Part shown: piece by piece, positions 38,653 to 47,066 of the stretch
Position numbering within the stretch: position 1 is the stretch's first letter
How the letters are laid out: every line of letters starts with the position of its first letter
Program-made: the position numbers and the translations under genes
DNA from: Ignavibacteria bacterium
GTDB taxonomy: Bacteria; Bacteroidota; Ignavibacteria; Kapaibacteriales; UBA4661
Direction: 5' to 3'
Length of the DNA: 64,000 bases
NCBI GenBank assembly: GCA_947459425.1
Contig: CANHDJ010000015.1
Coordinates: forward strand, 1-64,000
Notes under the pieces: generated by a model
Told to the model about the DNA's origin: nothing
The model's input: only the letters and a program-made list of their open reading frames with translations
Databases searched by the model: none

Positions 38653-40020
38653 ATGAGTAATCTTCTGACCTATCTCGAACAACAGCAATCCGCTCATCTC
38701 GAAGAATTACAAGACTTCCTCAAAATTCCCAGCATCAGTACCGACCCCGCACACAAAGGCGATGTCTTGCGTTGCGCAGAGTGGGTGCAGAACTCTATGA
38801 AATCCATTGGCTTGGAAAATATTCAAATTTTTCCCACCGACGGGCATCCTGTTGTTTATGGCGAGCATCTTCACGCCGGAAAGGATGCGCCGACGGTGCT
38901 GTTTTATGGGCATTACGACGTACAACCCGTTGACCCGCTTCACCTTTGGACGAACAAGCCTTTTGAGCCAACGGTGCGGGATGGAAAAATTTATGCTCGT
39001 GGGGCGGTTGATGACAAAGGGCAGGTCTTTATGCAACTTAAAAGCCTCGAAGCACATTTGAAAACAAGCGGTAAACTGCCTGTCAACGTTAAGGTCTTGA
39101 TTGAAGGCGAAGAAGAAATCGGTAGTGTGAATTTAGAATCATTTCTCCGCAAACACGCATCAATGCTTGCTGCTGACACGGTGTTAATATCCGATACCGC
39201 TATGTTTGCCGATGAAGTACCGTCGCTTTGTTATGGTTTGCGCGGGTTGTGTTATATGGAAGTTACTGTTACCGGACCTAATCGTGACTTACACTCTGGC
39301 GTATTTGGTGGCGCGGTGGCGAATCCCGCGAATGCATTGGCGAAGATTATTGCACAACTGACCGATGAATATGGGCGCATCACCATTCCCGGTTTCTATG
39401 ATGATGTGCTGCCGCTCACGCCCGAAGAGCGCGAAGAATATCGCCAGCTTCCGCACGACGAGGCTGCATACTGCAAAGAGTTGAATATTCCTGCTACCGA
39501 CGGTGAATTTGGCTATGGCACGTTAGAAAAAACATCTGCCCGTCCGACGTTGGATGTGAACGGCATTTGGGGCGGTTTTATGGGCGAGGGCGCTAAAACA
39601 GTGCTTCCCGGCAAGGCATCGGCGAAAATTTCTATGCGACTTGTCCCGAATCAAAATACGGATGATATTGCAAAAAAATTCGCAGCATACATTGAGCGTA
39701 TTGCTCCGCCGACGGTTCGAGTCGAAGTGACGAATCTGCATGGCGGCAATCCCGCCATTACGCCCACCGATAGCAAGGGTGTTCGTGCTGCGCTTAGGGC
39801 AATGGAGCGTGCTTTTGGTAAAAAGCCCTTTTTAACCCGTGAAGGCGGCTCCATTCCGATTGTTCTGCTCTTTCAAACTATTTTGAATGCACCGGTTGTC
39901 CTGATGGGAATGGGCTTAAACACGGAAAATCTTCATTCGCCCGATGAGCATTTTACGTTGAAGAATTTTTATCGTGGAATTATTGCTTCCGCATTTTTTT
40001 ACGATGAATTGGCGAAATGA
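38653..40020 (+). CDS. M20/M25/M40-family dipeptidase
   Basis: 455 aa, no signal peptide. Metal and catalytic residues: His and Asp in LFYGHYDVQPVDP, the bridging Asp in YARGAVDDKGQ, Glu-Glu in EGEEEIGSVNLE, Asp in LISDTAMF, and a late His in TENLHSPDEHF. The insert domain for dimerisation (about 195-360) is present. It is a cytoplasmic zinc peptidase of the CNDP/PepV-like group, cleaving dipeptides. The start ATG at 38653 follows an AT-rich, pyrimidine-rich leader with no Shine-Dalgarno. Confidence 0.93.
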   Translation: MSNLLTYLEQQQSAHLEELQDFLKIPSISTDPAHKGDVLRCAEWVQNSMKSIGLENIQIFPTDGHPVVYGEHLHAGKDAPTVLFYGHYDVQPVDPLHLWTNKPFEPTVRDGKIYARGAVDDKGQVFMQLKSLEAHLKTSGKLPVNVKVLIEGEEEIGSVNLESFLRKHASMLAADTVLISDTAMFADEVPSLCYGLRGLCYMEVTVTGPNRDLHSGVFGGAVANPANALAKIIAQLTDEYGRITIPGFYDDVLPLTPEEREEYRQLPHDEAAYCKELNIPATDGEFGYGTLEKTSARPTLDVNGIWGGFMGEGAKTVLPGKASAKISMRLVPNQNTDDIAKKFAAYIERIAPPTVRVEVTNLHGGNPAITPTDSKGVRAALRAMERAFGKKPFLTREGGSIPIVLLFQTILNAPVVLMGMGLNTENLHSPDEHFTLKNFYRGIIASAFFYDELAK

Positions 40021-40037
40021 TTGTGTTTCAAAGCAGG

Positions 40038-40060
40038 GAGCCTGAGTATTTCTCAGGCTC
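40038..40060. terminator. Hairpin between convergent genes
   Basis: GAGCCTGAG-TATTT-CTCAGGCTC, perfect 9-bp arms, lies after the dipeptidase stop and overlaps the end of the NmrA-like gene. T-runs are weak on both sides; it could serve both strands. Confidence 0.45.
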
Positions 40061-40934
40061 TCGCTGCGGCAAGAAAGTAGTCTCCAAGACGCTTTTGACC
40101 GTAAGTAGGCGCTACACATTCATGCGTGGCGACATACCCCAAAAATTCTACTAATTCCGCAATACGTGGGTTAAAAACGCTCAGAAGTGGCTTCATTACT
40201 TGGGTCATCGCAAATGGGCTGTGCAAAATTCGCGGCGTTTTGCCTAGCGTTTGAAACGCAAGTTCGGCAATTTCTTGTCGGGTGAAGGTCTCTGGTCCGC
40301 CGATATTCATTTCTCGATTTCCTTGTCCCAAAGCCGCTTCCATGCAGGCTTTTGCAACATCTTCTTCGTGTATCGGATTTGTTACCGCTTTCCCATTGCC
40401 AACAAGCCAAGCCGTGCCTCTTCGTGCCATATCCAAAAATTCGCAATTCACATAAAAAAATCCTGTCGGGCGAACAACACCATACTCCAAACCTGATGCT
40501 TTGAGATGCCGCACAAATTCTTCGTGTGCATTGGTATATGCTGTGTTCATCGTTGCTGCGCCAAATGCGGAGAGATAGACAAATTTTCGGACTCCGCTTT
40601 TTTGGGCTTCTTTCAAAAGATTGATATTCCCTTGTAAATCGACGGTGTGAAACGAGTTTTTATCCTTGATTGCGCGTATATCCAGCGAAGCACCAATCGT
40701 TGAAATGACCGTATCCACGCCTTGGCAAGCCCCAGCAAGCGTTTGTGGACGCAAAACATCCGCTTCGACTATAGTGTGTTGTGCGCTGGAATGTGTGCTA
40801 AATGCGGCTTCAATCTTCTTTTTTGAGCGAGTGAGAAGTCGTAGTGAATGAGTTTTATTTGCGCTACACTGCTCTACAAGGTACTTCCCAACTGCTCCTC
40901 CAGCACCGGCAATCAATAATGATGGTGTACTCAT
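40053..40934 (-). CDS. NmrA-like NAD(P)-binding atypical SDR
   Basis: 293 aa. N-terminal LIAGAGGAVGKYLVEQ is the glycine-rich GxGGxxG dinucleotide site. VEADVLRPQTL, GVDTVISTIGAS, FVYLSAFGAA and VRPTGFFY follow the pattern of NmrA/HSCARG and ISP-type atypical SDRs, which lack the Y-x3-K pair. These are sugar-epimerase-like redox sensors or reductases; the activity here is unknown. The promoter carries two identical 7-4-7 palindromes, so expression is probably switched by a dimeric repressor, whose gene is not in the window. Confidence 0.85.
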   Translation of the reverse strand: MSTPSLLIAGAGGAVGKYLVEQCSANKTHSLRLLTRSKKKIEAAFSTHSSAQHTIVEADVLRPQTLAGACQGVDTVISTIGASLDIRAIKDKNSFHTVDLQGNINLLKEAQKSGVRKFVYLSAFGAATMNTAYTNAHEEFVRHLKASGLEYGVVRPTGFFYVNCEFLDMARRGTAWLVGNGKAVTNPIHEEDVAKACMEAALGQGNREMNIGGPETFTRQEIAELAFQTLGKTPRILHSPFAMTQVMKPLLSVFNPRIAELVEFLGYVATHECVAPTYGQKRLGDYFLAAARA

Positions 40935-40962
40935 GGTGGTTTTTCCTGAATAGTGATGAAAA

Positions 40963-41024
40963 TTTAGAACGTTTGTTCTAAACGTAAATCTACGGAAAAA
41001 TCTTTATTAGAACAAATGTTCTAA
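40963..41024 (-). promoter_or_regulatory. Promoter of the NmrA-like gene flanked by twin operators
   Basis: Two palindromes, TTAGAAC-N4-GTTCTAA, at 40964-40981 and 41007-41024, centres 43 bp apart (about four helical turns). Between them, on the minus strand, TTTG (41013-41016, inside the upstream operator) and TAGATTTA (40985-40992) sit 20 bp apart, one mismatch from the Bacteroidota promoter. One operator thus covers the -33 box and the other the start site. The arrangement suits a TetR/MarR-type repressor; the identity of the regulator is unknown. Confidence 0.75.
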
Positions 41025-41033
41025 AATATTTCG

Positions 41034-41942
41034 TTACACTTCAACTTCTACGCGCTCTTTTGCCAAAAACGTTTGTGGAAAAATTGTTCGTGCTTCTCGC
41101 AAAAGCGGCAACCCCGATTTGTAGCGAACACTCAGATGTGTAATAAAAAGCCGCTCAACTTCGGCTTCCAGAGCCACTTCCGCAGCATCTTTCGCCGTAG
41201 AATGGAAGCGCTCTGCGGCTTTGTCCTGCATATCGGCGCGGAAAGTGGCTTCGTGGAGAAGGACGCTACAATGCCGCGCTAGAGTAGGCACAGCGCGGCA
41301 TTTGCGCGTATCGCCGCAGTACACAAAACTTCGTGCCTCTTTGGGCGGTGCCGCAATGTCTGCGAAACTCACTGTGCGACCGTTGCCGATTTCCACGCTG
41401 CCTTCGCGCTTGATGCGTCCAAGTAGCGCCCCGTCGTCAATCCCAAAGGCACGAGCTTTTTCGATGTCAATATTGCGATGCGGTAATTCTTCCACCCTAA
41501 AACCAAAGCTATCAATGCGGTGTTCGAGCATTTGTGCGGTGATCTGGTGTCCTTTGATTATTGCCAACTCGCCCGCAAAGCCGCTTGGTAGCTCATGGAT
41601 GCGAAGTTCAAATCCTAATTTCACATCCATAATTTTCAGACCGAGGTGCAAAAATTCCTCCAAGCCCTTGGGAGAGTAGATGTGAAGCGGTGTTTTGCGC
41701 CCGTCGCCTCCAAGCGTGGTCAAAAGCGGGAGGACACCAAGAATATGGTCGCTGTGAAGATGCGAGAGAAAAAGGTGGTTTATATGCGCCCGAGAAATTT
41801 TTGTGCGAAGCAGTTGAATTTGTGTGCCTTCGGAGCAGTCAAAAAGAATGGTTTCTCCGCCGAGCATGAGTGCTGTTGCGGAGGTGTGTTTGTTCACAAG
41901 TGGCGCTCCACCTGCTTTTGTGCCGAGAACGCAGAATTTCAT
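41034..41942 (-). CDS. rnz: Ribonuclease Z
   Basis: 302 aa from the ATG at 41942. Metallo-beta-lactamase fold with the tRNase Z signature: LFDCSEGTQIQ, SHLHSDHILG (H-x-H-x-D-H), a His/Lys-rich exosite region, YCGDTRKC (metal Asp), LLHEATF and the final FITHLSVRY. It removes the 3' trailer of tRNA precursors. In the C-terminal motif the usual histidine of HxSxRY is in THLSVRY, so the site is complete. It is transcribed away from prfA. Confidence 0.93.
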   Translation of the reverse strand: MKFCVLGTKAGGAPLVNKHTSATALMLGGETILFDCSEGTQIQLLRTKISRAHINHLFLSHLHSDHILGVLPLLTTLGGDGRKTPLHIYSPKGLEEFLHLGLKIMDVKLGFELRIHELPSGFAGELAIIKGHQITAQMLEHRIDSFGFRVEELPHRNIDIEKARAFGIDDGALLGRIKREGSVEIGNGRTVSFADIAAPPKEARSFVYCGDTRKCRAVPTLARHCSVLLHEATFRADMQDKAAERFHSTAKDAAEVALEAEVERLFITHLSVRYKSGLPLLREARTIFPQTFLAKERVEVEV

Positions 41943-41997
41943 AACAAAATGAGATTGATGAGAAAAAAGCAATCACTCTTTGGATGGTAAAATACCA

Positions 41998-42025
41998 GAT
42001 TTTTCGCGGAAAAATCGTAAGTTTG
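41998..42025 (+). promoter_or_regulatory. Palindrome and -7 box upstream of prfA
   Basis: GATTTTTC-GCG-GAAAAATC (41998-42016) is directly followed by TAAGTTTG (42018-42025), a TAnnTTTG box. No TTTG lies 19 bp upstream; the palindrome takes that place, so a regulator could act here. The gene starts 50 bp later. Confidence 0.5.
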
Positions 42026-42075
42026 CGTCGCTAGAACCATGTTCCAAACATCATTTACCCAAGATTTCCCGCACG

Positions 42076-43158
42076 ATGGAAGAAAAATTATTAGCCATTA
42101 TTGCCCGCTTTGGCGAGTTGACCAGCTTTCTTGCTGCACCCGACGTTCTGAACGATTACAAGCGCTTCAGCGATCTTTCCCGCGAGCATAAGCGTCTCGA
42201 AAGCATCGTCAGCGTGGCGCACGATTATTTGCGGGTTGCTAAAAACCTGCGCGATAACAAGGAAATTCTCTCCACACCCGGCATGGATGCTGAGTTGAAA
42301 GAACTTGCCGCCGCAGAATTAGATGATCTTACGGAAACCAAAAGCCGCATGGAATCGGACTTGCAAGTGCTTTTGCTTCCCCGCGACCCAAATGATGACA
42401 AAAACTGTATCGTGGAAATTCGTGCCGGAACGGGCGGCGATGAAGCGGGTATTTTTGCGGGCGACTTATTCCGAATGTATCAGCGTTTTGCCGATAAAAA
42501 AGGCTGGCTGACCGAGGTGATTGATTTTAACGAAAGCGAACGCGGCGGTTACAAAGAGGTTATTTTCTCGCTCTCCGGCGAAGAAGCATTCGGGATGATG
42601 AAGTATGAAAGCGGTGTTCATCGGGTGCAGCGTGTACCGGAGACCGAAGCGAGCGGGCGCACTCATACTTCTGCGGCAACGGTGGCAATTTTACCGGAAG
42701 TGGATGACGTTGAGGTTCATATCAATGAAAGTGACCTCCGGATTGATATTTTTCGTTCAGGCGGCAAAGGTGGACAAAATGTTAATAAAGTGGAGACTGC
42801 CGTGCGGCTTGTACACTTGCCGACGGGCTTAGTTGTGCAATGCCAAGATGAACGTTCGCAATTAAAGAATCGAAACAAAGCCATGAAGGTCTTGCGGGCG
42901 CGTCTGTATGAGTTGGAATCCGCCAAACAAGCCGCCGAGCTATCGTCCTCGCGCAAAGATATGGTAAAAAGCGGCGACCGTTCCGATAAAATTCGCACCT
43001 ACAATTATCCTCAAAATCGGGTCACCGACCACCGTTTGGAAGGCGATGCGAAAAACTACACCCTGCAAGAAGTCGTCAATGGCGAAATAGAACCGGTGAT
43101 ACGGCAACTCCAAATTGCCGAGCGAGCAGAGTTGTTGAAATCTGGTGCAGTTGTGTAA
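42076..43158 (+). CDS. prfA: Peptide chain release factor 1
   Basis: 360 aa from the ATG at 42076. The stop-codon reader tripeptide is P-E-T in RVPETEASGR (RF1 has PxT, RF2 SPF). The peptidyl-hydrolysis loop GGQ is in FRSGGKGGQNVNK, followed by CQDERSQLKN. AGTGGDEAGIF and HRVQRVP are further RF1 blocks. It ends translation at UAA and UAG. Its stop is five bases from the convergent dnaX end. Confidence 0.96.
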   Translation: MEEKLLAIIARFGELTSFLAAPDVLNDYKRFSDLSREHKRLESIVSVAHDYLRVAKNLRDNKEILSTPGMDAELKELAAAELDDLTETKSRMESDLQVLLLPRDPNDDKNCIVEIRAGTGGDEAGIFAGDLFRMYQRFADKKGWLTEVIDFNESERGGYKEVIFSLSGEEAFGMMKYESGVHRVQRVPETEASGRTHTSAATVAILPEVDDVEVHINESDLRIDIFRSGGKGGQNVNKVETAVRLVHLPTGLVVQCQDERSQLKNRNKAMKVLRARLYELESAKQAAELSSSRKDMVKSGDRSDKIRTYNYPQNRVTDHRLEGDAKNYTLQEVVNGEIEPVIRQLQIAERAELLKSGAVV

Positions 43159-43163
43159 AAGTT

Positions 43164-45026
43164 TCAGCGAATTGGCAACGCCGTCGCACCAAAAAGGTTG
43201 ATAATAGCTTTGTCCAGTTCGTGGAGTTCTGCCGATGTTTGCTTCTTGGGAGTGTGTGCTTCTGAGGTATGCTCTGCTCCGTTCGGTTCTAGAGGTGGCA
43301 CGTAGGATGGGGAAAATTCGTCGAAAAGCGAGGTTGCCTTTTGACTGGAAGCACCTCGTACGATGACGCGCACTTCTCCGCCCAGTGCCGCACTCAAGAT
43401 TTCTCCAATCTGTGTCTGTTTTTCGAGAATTTTATTAGCAACAAATTCTTGTTCGCAATGGCAATGCAATTCGCCGTCTCGACATTCTATGCGCACCATT
43501 TCACGCTCTTGAAGCGATCCTTTTATCGCAGCATCAAGTATTTCCGCGCTAGTGATAACCCCTCGCCATTCGTTATTCAACTCATCTGCCGGAACGATGC
43601 GCTTTGGTACTGGAAGGGCTGGAGTTTTGGGTAGAGTTTCGCTGCGAGTTTCCGACGTATTTTCCCCACCGGGTATTGATTTTTCCACAGGTTTTTCCAC
43701 AGTGTGTATTAGCTGTGGAAAACTCTGCTCTTTGGCTATGATTGTTTGTGTGAGAGAGGTGCTTGAAGGCGCTATTGGTACTTGCGTTTGAGGTACGATT
43801 TTGGGGGGCTGCGTAGTCGGATTGGTGCTGTAAAAAGCACTTAATTCTCCCCCAGACTCAACTTTTTTTTTTAGCTCGGCAAGTTCAGCGAGAAGCTCCG
43901 AAAGCTGAATGGCGGAATCAAGTTTCGCCATTTGCACGAGCGCAAATTCAAACCGCAAGCGTGGCTGTGGCGCAAAGCGGAGAGCCTGTTCGGTGTTCAT
44001 AATAATCGTCATATATTGCAGCACATCTTCTTGGGTAAAGTGCTGTGCCTCTGCCAAATACTGTTCGCGGTGCAGCTTGGAAGCCTCAATGAGTGCGGCG
44101 TTTTGGGTTGCCAGCACCGTGAGCAGATTGCGGAAATGTTCGGCAAGTCCATGAAGACATTCTTGCAAATCATAGCCACGCATAAAGACTTCACGGGCAA
44201 AATCAAGAATCGTTGCCACGTCATGTTCGCGGATAGCGCGTCCCAAGGTGAAGTAAAATTCGGTATCAATGAGGTTTAATGCCTCGTTTACTCGTGCGTA
44301 CTCAACGGTGCGCCCACAAAAGGCGATAACTTGGTCGAAAATACTCTGCGAATCTCGCATCGAACCATCACCTTTTTTGCCAATGACTGCCAGCGATTCA
44401 TCGTCAATCGTGATACCCTCTTGTGTGGCGATATAGCGGAGTTGCGCAGCAATTTCGTCTATCTGCATCCGCCGAAAATCAAAGCGCTGGCAACGGCTTA
44501 AAATCGTTGCCGGGACTTTATGCGGTTCTGTCGTAGCGAAAACAAATAGCAAATGGCGCGGTGGCTCCTCCAACGTCTTCAAAAGCGCGTTAAACGCTGA
44601 CGTGGAAAGCATATGTACCTCGTCAATGATGTACATTTTATAGTCCCCTTTGATGGGCGGATATTTCGCATTCTCGCGGAGTTTGCGAATATCGTCCACG
44701 CTATTATTCGATGCACCGTCAATTTCTATCACATCCATTGAGCGCCCTGTGTTTATTTCGGTGCAAGAGGCACAGATGTTGCAGGGTTCAAAATCATCGC
44801 TCGGATTCTCACAATTCACCGCTTTTGCCAAAATACGGGCTGTGGTGGTCTTGCCTACGCCGCGCGGACCATTAAAAATGTAGGCATGATGGATGCGCCC
44901 CGACTGGACGGCGTTACGCAGCGTTCTGGTAACGTGTTCCTGTCCGACAACATCGGTAAAACGCTGTGGTCGCCATTTGCGGGCGGTGACGATGTATTGT
45001 TCTTGGGAGGCGGTGTGGTCGGGCAT
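43164..45026 (-). CDS. dnaX: DNA polymerase III subunit gamma/tau
   Basis: 620 aa. Clamp-loader AAA+ ATPase: Walker A GPRGVGKT (53-60), zinc-binding Cys72, Cys82, Cys85 and Cys88, Walker B IIDEVHML (133-140), and the sensor/arginine-finger region ILSRCQRF. Domain III runs to about 370, followed by a Ser/Pro/Thr/Gln-rich linker and a C-terminal tau-like domain (about 490-590). It drives loading of the sliding clamp. Bases 43681-43722, within the linker, contain three DnaA boxes. No A-rich slippery heptamer typical of gamma frameshifting was noticed. Confidence 0.95.
   Translation of the reverse strand: MPDHTASQEQYIVTARKWRPQRFTDVVGQEHVTRTLRNAVQSGRIHHAYIFNGPRGVGKTTTARILAKAVNCENPSDDFEPCNICASCTEINTGRSMDVIEIDGASNNSVDDIRKLRENAKYPPIKGDYKMYIIDEVHMLSTSAFNALLKTLEEPPRHLLFVFATTEPHKVPATILSRCQRFDFRRMQIDEIAAQLRYIATQEGITIDDESLAVIGKKGDGSMRDSQSIFDQVIAFCGRTVEYARVNEALNLIDTEFYFTLGRAIREHDVATILDFAREVFMRGYDLQECLHGLAEHFRNLLTVLATQNAALIEASKLHREQYLAEAQHFTQEDVLQYMTIIMNTEQALRFAPQPRLRFEFALVQMAKLDSAIQLSELLAELAELKKKVESGGELSAFYSTNPTTQPPKIVPQTQVPIAPSSTSLTQTIIAKEQSFPQLIHTVEKPVEKSIPGGENTSETRSETLPKTPALPVPKRIVPADELNNEWRGVITSAEILDAAIKGSLQEREMVRIECRDGELHCHCEQEFVANKILEKQTQIGEILSAALGGEVRVIVRGASSQKATSLFDEFSPSYVPPLEPNGAEHTSEAHTPKKQTSAELHELDKAIINLFGATALPIR
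43681..43722. promoter_or_regulatory. Three DnaA boxes inside dnaX
   Basis: TTTTCCACA at 43681-43689 and 43693-43701 and its reverse complement at 43714-43722 lie within 42 bp of the linker coding region (VEKPVEK). The repeat could come from codon usage of a repeated peptide, but the third copy is on the other strand and not part of that repeat. Confidence 0.45.
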
Positions 45027-45172
45027 AACAAAGCAGAAAGGTCAATGGGATAATGAGTCGTCGAGTACAATGCTCTCGCTGGCGTTGCCGCGAGGGTTTC
45101 CAGCCGGAAAAATAACGATTTTATCCGCGTACATCAAACATTTCCGTTCAAGGCACGAATCTTTAGCACTCT

Positions 45173-45215
45173 AAAAAAAATAGAAAACCCCGCAACAACG
45201 TTGGTTACTGCGGGG
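45173..45215 (-). terminator. Rho-independent terminator of aceA
   Basis: CCCCGCA (45188-45194) pairs with TGCGGGG (45209-45215). On the minus strand the stem is followed by TTTTCTATTTTTTTT. It lies about 100 bp beyond the aceA stop. Confidence 0.85.
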
Positions 45216-45311
45216 CTGTCAAAGGTCAAGAAAATAAAAATTTTTTACAAAAGCCAGCATTTATGCGGACTTCGAGGTTTGTTTCTTACCCCTTTACATT
45301 TTATCTCTTCT

Positions 45312-46589
45312 TTAGGTCTCAATGTGAAATTGCTGGCTCTCGGTTGAGCCGGCAAGTGCTGTGGTGGAAGATTGCCCAGCGCTAATAGTTTCGGCAATGA
45401 CATCAAAATAGCCTGTTCCAACTTCGCGTTGGTGTTTGACGGCGGTGTAGCCCTGCTCTTCGGCAGCAAATTCCAGTTCCTGCATTTCGGAGTATGCCGC
45501 CATGCCGCGTGTTTTGTAGCCTTGAGCAAGATTGAACATGGAGAAATTTAGTGCATGGAAGCCAGCGAGAGTAACGAATTGGAATTTGTACCCCATTGCG
45601 CCTAATTCTCGTTGGAAAACAGCAATTTCTGCGGTGCTGAGATTGCGCTTCCAATTAAACGACGGCGAGCAGTTGTAAGCAAGCATTTTGCCCGGAAACT
45701 TGTCATGGACGGCTTCGGCGAACTTTTTCGCTTCCTGCATATCCGGCGTAGCAGTTTCGCACCAAACCAAATCAGCGTACGGAGCATAGCTAAGTGCGCG
45801 AGCGATGGCAGCATCTATGCCGGGACGGACACGGTAGAATCCTTCGGGGGTGCGTTCGCCTGTGCAGAAATCTTTGTCGCGGTCGTCAACATCGCTGGTG
45901 AGGAGGTCGGCGGCATTAGCATCGGTGCGGGCTATCAGCAGTGTTGGCACATTGCACATATCGGAAGCCAAGCGTGCTGCGGTCAAGGTACGAATAAAAT
46001 GTGAGGTCGGAATCAAAACTTTTCCGCCGAGGTGTCCGCATTTTTTTTCGGAAGCGAGTTGGTCTTCAAAGTGGACAGCACCTGCGCCCGCTTCAATCAT
46101 CAGTTTCATCAATTCAAAGGAATTAAGCGGACCGCCAAATCCTGCTTCGGCATCGGCAACAATAGGAGCCATCCAATGCGTTCCGGTCTCACCTTCGGCA
46201 AAAGCGATTTGGTCAGCACGGCGAAGAGCATTATTGATGCGTTTTACCACATCGGGGACACTATTTGCAGGGTAGAGGCTTTGGTCGGGGTACATTTGTC
46301 CGCCCAAATTAGCATCAGCAGCCACTTGCCAGCCGGAAAGGTAGATGGCTTTGAGTCCGGCTTTCACCATCTGCATTGCTTGATTACCCGTGAGTGCGCC
46401 CAGTGCGTGGACGTAATCCTCGGTATGAAGCAAATCCCAAAGACGCTTCGCACCGAGTTCCGCCAGCGAATACTTAATTTCAACCGAGCCACGCAATTTT
46501 ACAACATCTTCTGCTTTGTACGTCCGCGTAATGCCGTTCCAGCGTGGGTTGGACGACCATTCGTGCGTTAGTTCCTGTGCTGTTTTCAT
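45312..46589 (-). CDS. aceA: Isocitrate lyase
   Basis: 425 aa from the ATG at 46589, which has GGAGAAAG upstream (a longer frame to 46646 lacks support). Catalytic loop KKCGH at 182-186, metal site in ADAEAGFGG and [12 protein letters not shown] near 87-94, and the C-terminal NCSPSFNW. It cleaves isocitrate to glyoxylate and succinate. With malate synthase (32.0-33.6 kb) it allows growth on acetate or fatty acids. Its gene stands alone between two terminators. Confidence 0.96.
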   Translation of the reverse strand: MKTAQELTHEWSSNPRWNGITRTYKAEDVVKLRGSVEIKYSLAELGAKRLWDLLHTEDYVHALGALTGNQAMQMVKAGLKAIYLSGWQVAADANLGGQMYPDQSLYPANSVPDVVKRINNALRRADQIAFAEGETGTHWMAPIVADAEAGFGGPLNSFELMKLMIEAGAGAVHFEDQLASEKKCGHLGGKVLIPTSHFIRTLTAARLASDMCNVPTLLIARTDANAADLLTSDVDDRDKDFCTGERTPEGFYRVRPGIDAAIARALSYAPYADLVWCETATPDMQEAKKFAEAVHDKFPGKMLAYNCSPSFNWKRNLSTAEIAVFQRELGAMGYKFQFVTLAGFHALNFSMFNLAQGYKTRGMAAYSEMQELEFAAEEQGYTAVKHQREVGTGYFDVIAETISAGQSSTTALAGSTESQQFHIET

Positions 46590-46987
46590 ACACTTTCTCC
46601 GCGTGTGAACTTGAATGAGGAAATGAGTTTTGATGAGTTTCGTCAAAGAAGGAGTCGGTCGGGAGTGTTGACTTTGAGGCAGCGATGCCGTATAATTTCG
46701 GTCATATCATTCTGCTAAGAATGAAGACAAATTCACCGCGCAAACGAAGAAAAGACCCTCACTTTTGCCTAAGTATCATGCCCGTACACATCGCCGTAAT
46801 CACACACTACAACCGCTCATAATCTTTCCTAAGCCTTACCAACACGTGTCTTAGAAAAACAATAGTTGATATGGAAACGATACGAGAACCAAAATACAGA
46901 AAAATTTTACACTACAAAGCGAAAATTTTCTTACAGCGAATTTTTTTTAATTTTACGCTGTTGATATATCAACTATCTCTGTGTCAA
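46590..46987. other. Upstream region of aceA with inverted repeats
   Basis: Must contain the aceA promoter on the minus strand; no clear TAnnTTTG box was found. TAGTTGATAT (46863-46872) and ATATCAACTA (46966-46975) are a 10-bp inverted pair 93 bp apart, and the second lies in the palindrome GTTGATATATCAAC (46960-46973). No gene seen. Confidence 0.45.
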
Positions 46988-47025
46988 CAAAAAAAAATCG
47001 CCACGAGTTTTGAGCATCATGGCGA
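46988..47025 (-). terminator. Rho-independent terminator of speA
   Basis: A 9-bp stem (46998-47006 with 47017-47025, one G-U pair) followed on the minus strand by a run of ten bases that is nearly all T. It lies 42 bp past the speA stop. Confidence 0.9.
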
Positions 47026-47066
47026 GTTTTCTTTTTATGGAATATTCCCTCAGTCACGCATCAAAC

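Noticed and set aside
46863-46975. Small insertion element bounded by 10-bp inverted repeats
   Set aside because: The arms are short, AT-rich and one is part of a local palindrome; there is no target duplication or internal similarity to known elements.
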